Positions 33,681-42,521 of a DNA stretch of 64,000 nucleotides are shown here, piece by piece (within the stretch, counting starts at the first letter, position 1; every line of letters begins with the position of its first letter). The DNA comes from an uncultured Paracoccaceae bacterium. GTDB taxonomy: Bacteria > Pseudomonadota > Alphaproteobacteria > Rhodobacterales > Rhodobacteraceae. The notes below the pieces were generated by a model. That model did no database searches. It worked only from the letters and a program-made list of their open reading frames with translations, and was not told the origin of the DNA. The translations under genes and the position numbers were made by a program. The DNA is taken from NCBI GenBank assembly GCA_947492825.1, contig CANLNT010000001.1:2480001-2544000 (forward strand). The letters are read 5' to 3'.

Positions 33681-34820
33681 ATGAAAAAGCTGAATTGGGG
33701 TATGATTGGCGGCGGCAAAGGCAGCCAGATCGGACCGGCCCACCGTCTGGGCGCGCAGGCCGATGGCAACTTTGTGCTGGCCGCAGGTGCATTGGATCAC
33801 GACCCGGACGCAGGCCGCGCCTATGCGCAGGAACTGGGCGTTGCCCCGGACCGCGCCTATGGCAACTGGCAGGACATGCTGGCGGGCGAAAAGGACCGTG
33901 ATGACCGGGTTGATCTGGTCACGGTCGCTACGCCGAACAGCACGCATTTCGAGATCACCAAAGCCTTTCTGCAGGCGGGGTTCAACGTGCTGTGCGAAAA
34001 GCCGATGACTATGACCGTGGAGGAAGGCGAAGAGATCGTGAAGATAGCCGCGGCCTCGGGCAAGACCTGTGCCGTCAATTACTGCTACAGCGCCTATCCG
34101 ATGGTGCGCGAGATGCGGCAGATGGTGCGCACGGGCCAGATCGGCAAGGTGCGGCTGGTGGTAACCAGCTTTAGCCACGGGCACCACGGCGATGCGACCG
34201 ATGCCGACAATCCGCGGGTCCGCTGGCGCTATGACCCCGCGATGGCCGGTGTGTCGGGCCAGTTCGCGGACTGCGGTATTCACGCGCTCCATATGGCGAG
34301 CTTTGTGGTGGGCGATGAGGTTGAAACGCTCTCGGCGGACTTTGCCAGCACGATCCCCAGCCGCGTATTGGAAGACGACGCGATGGTCAATTTCCGCATG
34401 TCCGGCGGCACGGTCGGGCGGCTTTGGACCTCTTCCGTGGCGATTGGCCGCCAGCATGGGTTTGACATTCAGGTCTTTGGCGAAACCGGCGGGATGCGGT
34501 GGGCGTCAGAGCAACCCAACCAAGTCTATTATACCCCGGTGGGTGGCCGCACGCAGATCATGGAAAAGGGCGAAGGCAGCCTGTCGGACGAAGCCGCGCG
34601 CCTGTCCCGGGTTGCCATTGCCCACCCCGAAGGTTTTCCACTGGCGGTCGCCAATATCTACGTCGATCTGGCCGCCACGATCCGAGGCGAGGCCCGCGAT
34701 GGATTACCCACGGCAGAGGATGGGCTGCGGTCCATGGCAGCGTTGCATCAGGCCGTCACGTCGGCCAAGCAACAGGGCGCATGGGTTGATGCCCGCCCGC
34801 CGATGTTCCGAACAGGCTGA
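33681..34820 (+). CDS. Gfo/Idh/MocA dehydrogenase of the inositol locus (second plus-strand gene)
   Basis: A 379-residue oxidoreductase. GMIGGGKGSQIGPAHRLG is a variant Rossmann loop, with NSTHFEITKAFLQAGFNVLCEKPMTMT and NYCYSAYPMVREMRQ following. WRYDPAMAGVSGQFADCGIHALHMASFV carries the catalytic-region Asp and His. The GKGSQIG signature resembles a subfamily seen in inositol clusters, including IolX/IolW-like and IdhA-type members. It follows iolE by 12 bases with AAGGAAGA as ribosome binding site. Third Gfo/Idh/MocA member of the locus; exact isomer unknown. Confidence 0.85.
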   Translation: MKKLNWGMIGGGKGSQIGPAHRLGAQADGNFVLAAGALDHDPDAGRAYAQELGVAPDRAYGNWQDMLAGEKDRDDRVDLVTVATPNSTHFEITKAFLQAGFNVLCEKPMTMTVEEGEEIVKIAAASGKTCAVNYCYSAYPMVREMRQMVRTGQIGKVRLVVTSFSHGHHGDATDADNPRVRWRYDPAMAGVSGQFADCGIHALHMASFVVGDEVETLSADFASTIPSRVLEDDAMVNFRMSGGTVGRLWTSSVAIGRQHGFDIQVFGETGGMRWASEQPNQVYYTPVGGRTQIMEKGEGSLSDEAARLSRVAIAHPEGFPLAVANIYVDLAATIRGEARDGLPTAEDGLRSMAALHQAVTSAKQQGAWVDARPPMFRTG

Positions 34821-34910
34821 TCCATTTGCGACATTTGCAGGCGTCGATCCCATGACAGACCCCGCATGCCTTTGCGCTATGATCTGACGGATCATAAAGC
34901 GGAGGCGACC

Positions 34911-35318
34911 ATGTACGAACGACAGCTTGTTTCAAACGGCAATCCGATGGAAGAGATTGTGGGCTTCAGCAGGGCCGTCCGTGTCGGCCCCTATATCGCG
35001 GTTGGTGGCACCGCCCCGGTGGATGCAAAGGGGCAAACCGTGGGTGTGGGCGATGTCTATGCCCAGACCTGCCAATGCTTCGAAATCATCAAGCGCGCGC
35101 TGGAGGATGCCGGATCGGGGCTGCACGACATCGTCCGGACCCGTGTTATCCTTACCGATATCGACACTTGGAAGCAGGCGATCGAAGCGCGCAAACGCTA
35201 CTGTATCGACGCGCGCCCGGTGGATACGATCATGGCCATTGACCGCTTTGTGAATCCTGAATGGCTGGTCGAAATCGAGGTTGACGCGATCATGGCCGGA
35301 TCGGTTGGCACAGACTAA
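34911..35318 (+). CDS. RidA/YjgF family protein
   Basis: A 135-residue member of the RidA family of trimeric enamine or imine deaminases. Conserved segments are VGFSRAVRVGPYIAVGGTAPVDAKGQ, then DVYAQTCQCFEIIKRALEDAGSGLHDIVRTRVILTD, with the RT arginine that contacts the substrate carboxylate, and the acidic EWLVEIEVDAI. It is the last gene of the plus-strand operon in the inositol locus. A clean-up role for a reactive pathway intermediate is plausible but unproven. ATG 34911 follows GCGGAGG. Confidence 0.85.
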   Translation: MYERQLVSNGNPMEEIVGFSRAVRVGPYIAVGGTAPVDAKGQTVGVGDVYAQTCQCFEIIKRALEDAGSGLHDIVRTRVILTDIDTWKQAIEARKRYCIDARPVDTIMAIDRFVNPEWLVEIEVDAIMAGSVGTD

Positions 35319-35380
35319 GCCACCGTCGCCAGAGCCGCAGCATCCGCGTCTTCATCAAAGAGGGCACGCCCCGTGTCGTG

Positions 35381-36382
35381 TCAGGATCCGACCCGGCGCA
35401 GGGTGCCACGCTCGACCACATCGCAGGGAAACAGCCGCGCTTCGGGGTAGCGTTCGGGGTCGTCCAGCATCGCTGTGATCAGCTCGACCGAGCTGCTGAT
35501 GATCTGCCCGATGGGCTGGCGGATGGTGGTCAGGTCAATGTTCGCCCATCCCGCCATTTCCATGTCATTGAGGCCGATGATCCCGATGTCATCCGGCACC
35601 CGCAACCCGGCATCGCGCACCGCTGACAGTGCCCCGATCGAGAGCACGTCATCGCCGCAGAAATAGGCCTCTGCCATCTCGCCCTGCAGCAGGCGCTGCA
35701 TCTCCGCACGGCCCGCGTCAAAGGAATACTGCGTGGCAAAGGAATGGCTGACCGTGACGTCGTGTTGACTTGCGATCTCGGTCATGAAGCCCTGATAGCG
35801 GTCTTGCGTGGATGTCGCGGCCTCTGGCCCGCCCAGGAATGCGACGCGCTTGTGCCCCCGCGCCAAGAGTGCGCGCGCAGCCATGCGCCCGCATTCCACA
35901 TTGTCGACACCCACCACATGCACATGCGGATTGGTGGCATGTCGCCCAAAGGTGTGGACCACCGGCAAGCCCGCGTCGCGGAACGCCTTGGAAAAGTCCG
36001 GGCTAAGCGTGGATGAGGCAACGATCACCCCGTCCACCGAATATTGCCGCATCATTTGGACCGAATTTTGCGGATCGGTTTCATCGGTCAGATTGACCAG
36101 CAGTGGCCGCAGCCCACGTTCCTGAAGCGCGCGGGTAAAGCGGTCAAAGACGGTCAGAAAGATCGGATTGTGAAAGTTGTTGCTGATCAGACCAATCATC
36201 TTGGTCCGCCCCGTGGTCAGTGATGACGCCAACGCATTGGGGCTGTAACCCAGCTCTGCTGCGGCTTTCTGCACCTTTTTGCGCATCTTGGGCGACACGG
36301 ACGCCCCATCGGTAAACGTGCGCGACACGGCAGAGCGTGAAACGCCCGCCCGTTCGGCAACATCTTTGAGCGTCGCGGCCAT
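35381..36382 (-). CDS. LacI-family repressor of the inositol locus
   Basis: A 333-residue repressor. The N-terminal helix-turn-helix is ATLKDVAERAGVSRSAVSRTF, followed by the hinge helix SPNALASSLTTGRT. The rest is a periplasmic-binding-protein-like effector domain (MIGLISNNFHNPIFLTVFDRF; GHKRVAFLGGPEAA; DIGIIGLNDMEMAGW). It is encoded divergently from the transporter, with the operator at 36458 between. The two identical palindromes in the locus are the best candidates for its binding. The effector is probably inositol or an early intermediate (inference). Confidence 0.9.
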   Translation of the reverse strand: MAATLKDVAERAGVSRSAVSRTFTDGASVSPKMRKKVQKAAAELGYSPNALASSLTTGRTKMIGLISNNFHNPIFLTVFDRFTRALQERGLRPLLVNLTDETDPQNSVQMMRQYSVDGVIVASSTLSPDFSKAFRDAGLPVVHTFGRHATNPHVHVVGVDNVECGRMAARALLARGHKRVAFLGGPEAATSTQDRYQGFMTEIASQHDVTVSHSFATQYSFDAGRAEMQRLLQGEMAEAYFCGDDVLSIGALSAVRDAGLRVPDDIGIIGLNDMEMAGWANIDLTTIRQPIGQIISSSVELITAMLDDPERYPEARLFPCDVVERGTLRRVGS

Positions 36383-36457
36383 GAACCCTCTTTCCCTGTC
36401 CCGCTATCGTTTTAGCCCAGCACGCCCTGCCCTGCATCCTCTGATTTGCCATCACTA

Positions 36458-36475
36458 TTTGCAACCGGTTGCAAA
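36458..36475. promoter_or_regulatory. LacI-type operator (site 2) between regulator and transporter
   Basis: TTTGCAACCGGTTGCAAA, identical to the site at 31622. It lies about 76 bases from both divergent starts, so it would control the transporter and the repressor's own gene. Confidence 0.9.
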
Positions 36476-36552
36476 ATTTCTCGAATCGTGGTTCCCTGAC
36501 CCATGGGCAGCCCGGCCTGGGCCGCGTTGCCCACAAATCAGGGAGAGAACTT

Positions 36553-37512
36553 ATGACATCCAAGATCAAGACACTGGCCCTTGCGGCCTCTGTTGCGGCA
36601 GCGCCGTTCATGACCGCGACAAGTGTTGCGGCTGATGGGCACGCGGACCTGAGCTATGTGCTGGTCAGCCATGCACCCGACAGCGACACATGGTGGAACA
36701 CCATCAAAAACGGTATCGCGCTGGCGGGCGAACAGGTTGGCGTGAACGTCGAATACCGCAACCCGCCCACCGGTGACATCGCCGACATGGCGCGGATCAT
36801 CGAACAGGCCGCAGCCTCGCAGCCTGACGGCATCATCACCACACTGGCCGATTATGACGTGCTTCAAGGCCCGATCACGGCTGCCGTGGACCAAGGCATT
36901 GACGTCATCATCATGAACACCGGCACGCCAGAACAAGCGCGCGAAGTGGGTGCGCTGATGTATGTGGGCCAGCCCGAATATGACGCAGGCTTTGCCGCCG
37001 GGCAGCGCGCCGCTGGTGAAGGCGTGACCAAGTTTCTTTGCGTAAACCATGCCATCCAGCAGCCCACCGTCGGCGAGCGTTGCCGCGGCTATGCTGATGG
37101 CCTTGGGATTGAGCTGGGTGACGCGATGATGGACAGCGGCACCGACCCGGCTGAAATCAAGAACAAGGTTCTGGCCTATCTGTCGGCCAACCCTGACGTT
37201 GACGGCATCCTGACGCTAGGCCCCGTGTCGGCTGACCCGACCATCGCAGCACTCCAGGAAAACGGCATGGCCGGTGATATCCACTTTGGCACCTTTGACC
37301 TTGGCGAAGAGATCGTCAAAGGCATCAAGGATGGCACGATCATCTGGGGCATCGACCAGCAGCCGTTCCTGCAGGCCTATATGCCTGTCGTGATCCTTGC
37401 CAACTGGGACCGCTACGGCGTGCTGCCGGGCAACAACATCAACTCTGGCCCCGGCTTTGTCACCGCTGACGGATTGGCCAAAGTTGAAGAGTTCGCAGGC
37501 GAGTTCCGCTAG
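36553..37512 (+). CDS. Periplasmic sugar/inositol-binding protein of an ABC importer
   Basis: A 319-residue solute-binding protein of the ribose/inositol class (Peripla_BP_4). It has a signal peptide (KTLALAASVAAAPFMTATSVAA), then LSYVLVSHAPDSDTWWNTIKNG, NPPTGDIADMARIIEQAAASQPDGIITTLAD and GIDVIIMNTG. GVTKFLCVNHAIQQPTVGERCRGY and GIDQQPFLQAYMPV follow. ATG 36553 follows AGGGAGAG. Within this locus it most likely binds myo-inositol. A terminator follows it directly, a common way of making more binding protein than permease. Confidence 0.88.
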   Translation: MTSKIKTLALAASVAAAPFMTATSVAADGHADLSYVLVSHAPDSDTWWNTIKNGIALAGEQVGVNVEYRNPPTGDIADMARIIEQAAASQPDGIITTLADYDVLQGPITAAVDQGIDVIIMNTGTPEQAREVGALMYVGQPEYDAGFAAGQRAAGEGVTKFLCVNHAIQQPTVGERCRGYADGLGIELGDAMMDSGTDPAEIKNKVLAYLSANPDVDGILTLGPVSADPTIAALQENGMAGDIHFGTFDLGEEIVKGIKDGTIIWGIDQQPFLQAYMPVVILANWDRYGVLPGNNINSGPGFVTADGLAKVEEFAGEFR

Positions 37513-37530
37513 GGCAGCCAAAACGACACG

Positions 37531-37564
37531 AGCGGATCCCGGCGCTGCCGGGGTCCGCTTTTTT
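37531..37564 (+). terminator. Terminator/attenuator between binding protein and permease genes
   Basis: AGCGGATCCCGGC-GCT-GCCGGGGTCCGCT forms a 13-pair stem with one G:U, followed by six T. It is 19 bases after the binding-protein stop and ahead of the permease ATG at 37599. It should let only some transcripts continue into the permease. Confidence 0.88.
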
Positions 37565-37598
37565 CATCGCACGCAGCATCATACCGGGGGCAACGCAC

Positions 37599-38711
37599 AT
37601 GGCTGTGACCGACCAGAAAGACGAACGCGTCAAGGAAATCTCGCGCTTCAGACAAGCCTTGATCCGGCCAGAACTGGGCGGGATCGTCGGCACGATCGCG
37701 GTTTTCACCTTCTTCCTGTTGTTTGCTTTTGACAGCGGCATGTTTGCCGCACAGGGCGTGATGAACTGGGGCATTGTATCAGCGCAATTCATGATTATCG
37801 CCGTGGGTGCCTGCCTTTTGATGATCGCGGGAGAGTTTGATCTGTCCGTGGGGTCGATGATCGGCTTTGCGGGGATGATGATCGCGGTCTTTGGCGTCGT
37901 GCTGGCCTGGCCGATGTGGTTCGCGATCCTGATCACCTTTGCGCTTTGCCTTGCGATTGGCGCGCTCAACGGGTTCATCGTGATCCGCACCGGATTGCCG
38001 TCCTTCATCGTGACGCTGGCATTTCTGTTTATCCTGCGCGGCTTTACGATCTACATCCCGCAGACGCTAGAAAGCAAAACCATCATCGGCGGCATCCGGG
38101 ACGCGGCAGAAGGCGACTGGCTCGCCCCGATTTTTGGCGGCAAAATCGGCCAGCCGATCTTTCAATGGCTGGGCGACGCAGGGATCATCAGTGTTTTTGA
38201 GCGCGGCAACCGCATGGGCGAACCGGTCGTTGACGGCATCCCGATGATGATGGTCTGGGCGGTGATCCTGATCGTCTTTGGTCATATCCTGTTGACCAAA
38301 ACCCGGTTCGGCAACTGGATCTTCGCCGCAGGGGGCGACGCGGAAAGTGCGCGCAACTCTGGTGTGCCGGTCAATCAGGTCAAGATCCTGATGTTCATGT
38401 TCACCGCCTTCTGCGCCACCATTTTCGCGATCTGTCAGGTGATGGAATTCGGCTCTGCCGGGGCCGACCGGGGCCTGTTGAAGGAATTTGAGGCGATCAT
38501 CGCCGTAGTCATTGGTGGTGCCTTGCTGACCGGCGGCTATGGGTCGGTTCTGGGGGCGGCACTGGGTGCGCTGATCTTTGGGGTGGTGCAGCAGGGGCTG
38601 TTCTTCGCCGGCGTCGAAAGCTCACTCTTTCGGGTGTTCCTGGGGCTGATCCTTTTGGGGGCCGTAATCCTGAACACCTATATTCGCCGCGTCATCACGG
38701 GGGAACGTTGA
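37599..38711 (+). CDS. ABC transporter permease, ribose/inositol type
   Basis: A 370-residue membrane subunit of the BPD_transp_2 (RbsC-like) family with about ten hydrophobic segments. EFDLSVGSMIGFAGMMIAV and NGFIVIRTGLPSFIVTLAFLFILRG are the most conserved parts, with the EAA-like loop GGDAESARNSGVPVNQVKILMF and GGYGSVLGAALGALIFGVVQQGL near the C-terminus. It lies after the terminator at 37531 and one base before the ATPase gene. Substrate set by the inositol context. Confidence 0.9.
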   Translation: MAVTDQKDERVKEISRFRQALIRPELGGIVGTIAVFTFFLLFAFDSGMFAAQGVMNWGIVSAQFMIIAVGACLLMIAGEFDLSVGSMIGFAGMMIAVFGVVLAWPMWFAILITFALCLAIGALNGFIVIRTGLPSFIVTLAFLFILRGFTIYIPQTLESKTIIGGIRDAAEGDWLAPIFGGKIGQPIFQWLGDAGIISVFERGNRMGEPVVDGIPMMMVWAVILIVFGHILLTKTRFGNWIFAAGGDAESARNSGVPVNQVKILMFMFTAFCATIFAICQVMEFGSAGADRGLLKEFEAIIAVVIGGALLTGGYGSVLGAALGALIFGVVQQGLFFAGVESSLFRVFLGLILLGAVILNTYIRRVITGER

Positions 38712-38712
38712 T

Positions 38713-39492
38713 ATGACTGCACCACTGATCCAGATGAAAAACATCGAAAAGCACTTTGGCAGTGTGATCGCACTCGCCGGTGTCTCGGTCGATGTGATCC
38801 CCGGTGAATGCCATTGCCTGCTGGGCGACAATGGTGCTGGCAAATCGACCTTCATCAAGACGATGTCAGGCGTACATCAGCCCACGGCGGGTGAAATCCT
38901 GTTCGAAGGCCAGCCGATGAACTTTGCCGACCCGCGCGACGCGATGGCTGCGGGCATCGCCACCGTGCACCAGCACCTGGCGATGATCCCGCTGATGTCG
39001 GTCGCGCGAAACTTTTTCATGGGCAATGAGCCGATCAAGAAGATCGCGGGGATCAGCTTTCTCGACAGCAAGAAGGCGGACGAGGTCACGATGGCCGAGA
39101 TGAAAAAGATGGGCATCAACCTGCGTGGTCCCGACCAGGCCGTAGGAACCCTGTCGGGGGGTGAGCGTCAGACCGTTGCGATTGCCCGTGCGGTGCACTT
39201 TGGCGCGAAGGTGCTGATCCTGGATGAGCCGACCTCTGCCCTTGGTGTGCGCCAGACGTCCAACGTGCTGGCGACCATCGACAAGGTGCGCAAGCAAGGC
39301 GTTGCCGTGGTCTTTATCACCCACAACGTGCGCCATGCGATGGCGGTGGGCGACCGCTTCACCGTGTTGAACCGGGGCAAGACGCTGGGCACCGCAATGA
39401 AGGGTGAGATCACGCCAGAAGAGCTGCAAGACCTCATGGCCGGCGGTCAGGAACTCGCCACACTCGAAGGGTCGTTGGGCGGGACAGTTTGA
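38713..39492 (+). CDS. ABC transporter ATPase, ribose/inositol type (single domain)
   Basis: A 259-residue nucleotide-binding subunit with only one ABC domain, shorter than the double-domain RbsA/XylG type (about 500). Seen: Walker A GDNGAGKSTFIKTMSG, ABC signature LSGGERQTVAIARAV, Walker B VLILDEPTSALG, and H-loop VFITHNVRHAM. Single-domain ATPases in this class, as in FrcA/ThuK-like inositol and fructose importers of alphaproteobacteria, work as homodimers. It starts one base after the permease. Confidence 0.92.
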   Translation: MTAPLIQMKNIEKHFGSVIALAGVSVDVIPGECHCLLGDNGAGKSTFIKTMSGVHQPTAGEILFEGQPMNFADPRDAMAAGIATVHQHLAMIPLMSVARNFFMGNEPIKKIAGISFLDSKKADEVTMAEMKKMGINLRGPDQAVGTLSGGERQTVAIARAVHFGAKVLILDEPTSALGVRQTSNVLATIDKVRKQGVAVVFITHNVRHAMAVGDRFTVLNRGKTLGTAMKGEITPEELQDLMAGGQELATLEGSLGGTV

Positions 39493-39545
39493 CCACCCGT
39501 TGGTGATTTGGGTAGGGCGGGGTTTACCCGGCCGCGCCTGTCAGT

Positions 39546-39573
39546 CCCCGCCCCGAAACGGGCGGGGTTTTCT
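39546..39573 (+). terminator. Intrinsic terminator after the inositol ABC operon
   Basis: CCCCGCCC / GGGCGGGG around a six-base loop followed by TTTTCTT. It ends the plus-strand transport operon and abuts the nrdJ stop codon on the other strand. Confidence 0.85.
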
Positions 39574-41852
39574 TACCCGCACTTGCTGTAGCCGCAGGAC
39601 CCGCAGGTCATGCAGCCCTCGACCATGCGCAGCTCGTAAGACCCGCAAGACGAACAGGCCTTGCCGCGCGGCTTGCCCAGCGCCTCGACATTGGACTGTG
39701 GGTCGGCCTTCAGGCCCATCCCCTCACCTTCCAGAAAGCCGATTGCGATCATATGCTTTTCGATGACGCCACCAATCGCGGCCAGGATCGACGGCACGTA
39801 TTTGCCCTGCATCCAGGCCCCGCCGCGCGGATCAAACACGGCCTTGAGTTCTTCCACCACAAACGACACATCGCCCCCGCGCCGGAACACGGCAGAGATC
39901 ATGCGAGTCAGGGCGACGGTCCAGGCAAAATGCTCCATATTCTTGGAATTGATAAAGACCTCAAACGGACGTCGGTGCCCCGCAATCACCAGATCATTGA
40001 TCGTGATGTAGATCGCGTGCTCTGAATCCGGCCACTTGAGCTTGTAGGTCGCACCGTCCAGTTCCTGCGGGCGGTCCAGCGGTTCGGACATATAGACGAC
40101 CTCGGCCCCGTCGCCATCAATCTGGACGGTCTGCGGCGCTTCTTCTGGGGTCTTTTCCTCTGACACCGACAGCACCGACCCGGTGACGTCATTGGGGCGA
40201 TAGGTCGTGCAGCCCTTACAGCCCTGATCCCAAGCGGCCATGTAGACCTCTTTGAAGTCATCGAAACTGATGTCCTCGGGACAGTTGATCGTCTTGGAGA
40301 TGCTGCTGTCGATCCATTTCTGCGCCGCCGCCTGCATCCGCACGTGATCGAGCGGGGCAAGCGTCTGGGCATTCACAAAATGATCCGGCAGCGGTGCGTC
40401 ACCTTTCAGGTCGCGCCACATCTGCACGGCGTAATCGACAACCTCTTCCTCGGTCCGGCTGCCGTCTTTCTGCAGCACCTTGCGGGTGTAGGCATAGGCA
40501 AAGACCGGCTCGATCCCCGAAGACACGTTGCCTGCATAAAGGCTGATCGTCCCCGTCGGCGCGATTGAGGTCAAAAGCGCATTTCGTATGCCATTTTGAC
40601 GAATTGCATCGCGCACGTCATCATCCATGTCCTGCATTGCGCCAGAGGCCAGGAACTTCTCTGCATCGAAAAGCGGAAAGGCGCCTTTCTCCTTCGCCAA
40701 TTCCACCGACGCAAGGTACGCGGCGCGGGCGATCGCGTGCATCCATTGATCGGTCTGACGCGCCGCCTCTTCCGAGCCATAGCGCAACCCAACCATCAAC
40801 AGCGCATCCGCCAACCCCGTCACGCCAAGGCCGATCCGGCGCTTCGCTAGCGCCTCTGCTTTCTGTTCCGGCAGCGGAAACTGCGAGGCATCGACGACGT
40901 TATCCATCATCCGCACCGCCGTGCTGACCAATTCGGTCAATGCCGCATCATCCAACCCGGCATCATGGCCAAACGGGTCCGCCACCAACCGGGCAAGGTT
41001 GATCGACCCCAGGAGACACGCGCCATAAGGCGGCAGCGGCTGCTCACCACAGGGGTTCGTTGCGGCAATCGTCTCGCAATAACTCAAGTTGTTGGCTTGA
41101 TTGATCCGGTCGATGAAAATCACGCCCGGTTCGGCATAGTCATAGGTCGACTGCATGATCTTGTCCCACAACGCGCGGGCCTGCACGGTGCGGTAAACCT
41201 GATCCTTGAACACCAGATCCCAAGGTCCATCAGCCTTGACCGCTTCCATGAAGGGATCGGTGATCAGCACCGACATATTGAACATCCGCAGCCGCGCGGG
41301 GTCGGATTTGGCGGTGATGAAATCCTCTACATCGGGGTGGTCACAGCGCATCGTCGCCATCATCGCGCCCCGACGCGAGCCTGCCGACATGATCGTCCGG
41401 CACATCGCGTCCCAGACATCCATGAACGACAACGGGCCGCTGGCATCTGCCGCCACGCCATGCACTGCAGCCCCTTTTGGCCGGATGGTGCTAAAGTCAT
41501 AGCCGATCCCGCCGCCCTGCTGCATGGTCAGCGCGGCCTCTTTCAGCATGTCAAAAATGCCGCCCATGCTGTCGGGCACCGTGCCCATCACAAAGCAGTT
41601 GAACAGCGTCACCTGCCGCGCTGTACCAGCGCCTGCCGTGATCCGCCCTGCAGGCAGATATTTGAAGTCTTCCAGCGCGCTATAGAATGTCTTTTCCCAC
41701 TTTTTGGGGTTCTTCTCGACGGCGGCCAGTGCGCCCGCGATCCGATTCCACGTATCCTCGACGCTGGCGTCAATCGGGGTGCCGTCCGCCTCTTTGAAGC
41801 GGTACTTCATATCCCAGATTTGTTCGGCAATCGGGGCGGCAAAACGGGTCAT
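39573..41852 (-). CDS. nrdJ: Adenosylcobalamin-dependent ribonucleotide reductase
   Basis: Class II reductase that makes deoxyribonucleotides using vitamin B12 and no oxygen or tyrosyl radical. The 759 residues contain the substrate barrel motifs MQQGGGIGYDFSTIRP, SRRGAMMATM, NPCGEQPLPPYGACLLGSINL with the radical Cys and catalytic Glu, and SIAPTGTISLYAG. A zinc-ribbon-like tail (CSSCGSYELRMVEGCMTCGSCGYSKCG) provides the reducing cysteines. Two NrdR boxes lie upstream. It is the usual sole or main reductase in this group. No cobalamin riboswitch is seen in the leader. Confidence 0.96.
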   Translation of the reverse strand: MTRFAAPIAEQIWDMKYRFKEADGTPIDASVEDTWNRIAGALAAVEKNPKKWEKTFYSALEDFKYLPAGRITAGAGTARQVTLFNCFVMGTVPDSMGGIFDMLKEAALTMQQGGGIGYDFSTIRPKGAAVHGVAADASGPLSFMDVWDAMCRTIMSAGSRRGAMMATMRCDHPDVEDFITAKSDPARLRMFNMSVLITDPFMEAVKADGPWDLVFKDQVYRTVQARALWDKIMQSTYDYAEPGVIFIDRINQANNLSYCETIAATNPCGEQPLPPYGACLLGSINLARLVADPFGHDAGLDDAALTELVSTAVRMMDNVVDASQFPLPEQKAEALAKRRIGLGVTGLADALLMVGLRYGSEEAARQTDQWMHAIARAAYLASVELAKEKGAFPLFDAEKFLASGAMQDMDDDVRDAIRQNGIRNALLTSIAPTGTISLYAGNVSSGIEPVFAYAYTRKVLQKDGSRTEEEVVDYAVQMWRDLKGDAPLPDHFVNAQTLAPLDHVRMQAAAQKWIDSSISKTINCPEDISFDDFKEVYMAAWDQGCKGCTTYRPNDVTGSVLSVSEEKTPEEAPQTVQIDGDGAEVVYMSEPLDRPQELDGATYKLKWPDSEHAIYITINDLVIAGHRRPFEVFINSKNMEHFAWTVALTRMISAVFRRGGDVSFVVEELKAVFDPRGGAWMQGKYVPSILAAIGGVIEKHMIAIGFLEGEGMGLKADPQSNVEALGKPRGKACSSCGSYELRMVEGCMTCGSCGYSKCG

Positions 41853-41945
41853 AGCGGTGGCTTTCCGGGCTAAGCGTGGCAGGCAAGGCCTGTATCATAG
41901 GGTGTGTCGCGAGATTCGGGAACGGGTGACGTTCAGATAGGTATA

Positions 41946-41992
41946 CCACAATATCTTGTGGATAACCCATCATCAACCCCAATATAATGATA
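41946..41992. promoter_or_regulatory. Tandem NrdR boxes upstream of nrdJ
   Basis: Box 1 CCACAATATCTTGTGG (41946-41961) and box 2 CCCCAATATAATGATA (41977-41992) match the published NrdR consensus (acaCwAtATaTwGtgt) at most core positions. Their centres are exactly 31 bases apart, the three-turn spacing typical of NrdR pairs. Box 1 is about 94 bases ahead of the nrdJ start. They should mediate ATP/dATP-dependent repression. Confidence 0.85.
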
Positions 41993-42044
41993 TCTGCCAC
42001 CGTGTCGCACTTGCATCGCGCCGCGTGGGCTGCAACATAGTCCC

Positions 42045-42476
42045 ATGCCCAAAACCGTCCACCTCCTCAAGCTTTCCGTTGGCACCGAAGACGTCGCTGG
42101 CCTTGATGCCTGGCAGTCGACCAAGCGCGCGCAGACCCCTGATGGGCTGCCGCGGCACATCACCCGCATGTGGCCCAAGCGGGGCGAAGAAATCCTGAAC
42201 GGTGGGTCGATCTTTTGGGTGATCAAAGGTGTGATCCTGTGCCGCCAGCCGGTCGTGCGGCTGGACGAATACATCGGCGCCGATGGCATTCGCCGCTGCG
42301 CCATCGTGTCCAGGCCCGGCTTGATCCGCGTGGCCGCCACCCCCAAGCGCCCGTTTCAGGGCTGGCGCTATTTGCCCGCGGCCGACGCGCCCGAAGACCT
42401 GCCCGATGGCATTCAGGATGAAGAAGCGCTGCCGCCAGAGCTTTCAAAGGCGCTTGCCGCTATCGGTGTACGCTAG
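42045..42476 (+). CDS. DUF1489 family protein
   Basis: A 143-residue cytoplasmic protein of the DUF1489 family. Landmarks: HLLKLSVGTEDVAGLDAWQ, RHITRMWPKRGEEIL, GSIFWVIKGVILCRQPVVRL and IVSRPGLIRVAATPKRPFQGWRYL. The family is common in alphaproteobacteria without known activity. It is divergent from nrdJ, and its start is about 52 bases from NrdR box 2, so it could fall under NrdR too, though the boxes fit nrdJ best. Confidence 0.88.
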   Translation: MPKTVHLLKLSVGTEDVAGLDAWQSTKRAQTPDGLPRHITRMWPKRGEEILNGGSIFWVIKGVILCRQPVVRLDEYIGADGIRRCAIVSRPGLIRVAATPKRPFQGWRYLPAADAPEDLPDGIQDEEALPPELSKALAAIGVR

Positions 42477-42521
42477 GCAGATCGCCCGCCCCGTGCCATG
42501 CTGCCGGGCAGGAGGATCGCC

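Noticed and set aside
41853-42044. Possible cobalamin riboswitch ahead of nrdJ
   Set aside because: The leader is under 200 bases and lacks the B12-box and the long multi-stem fold; NrdR boxes explain the regulation better.
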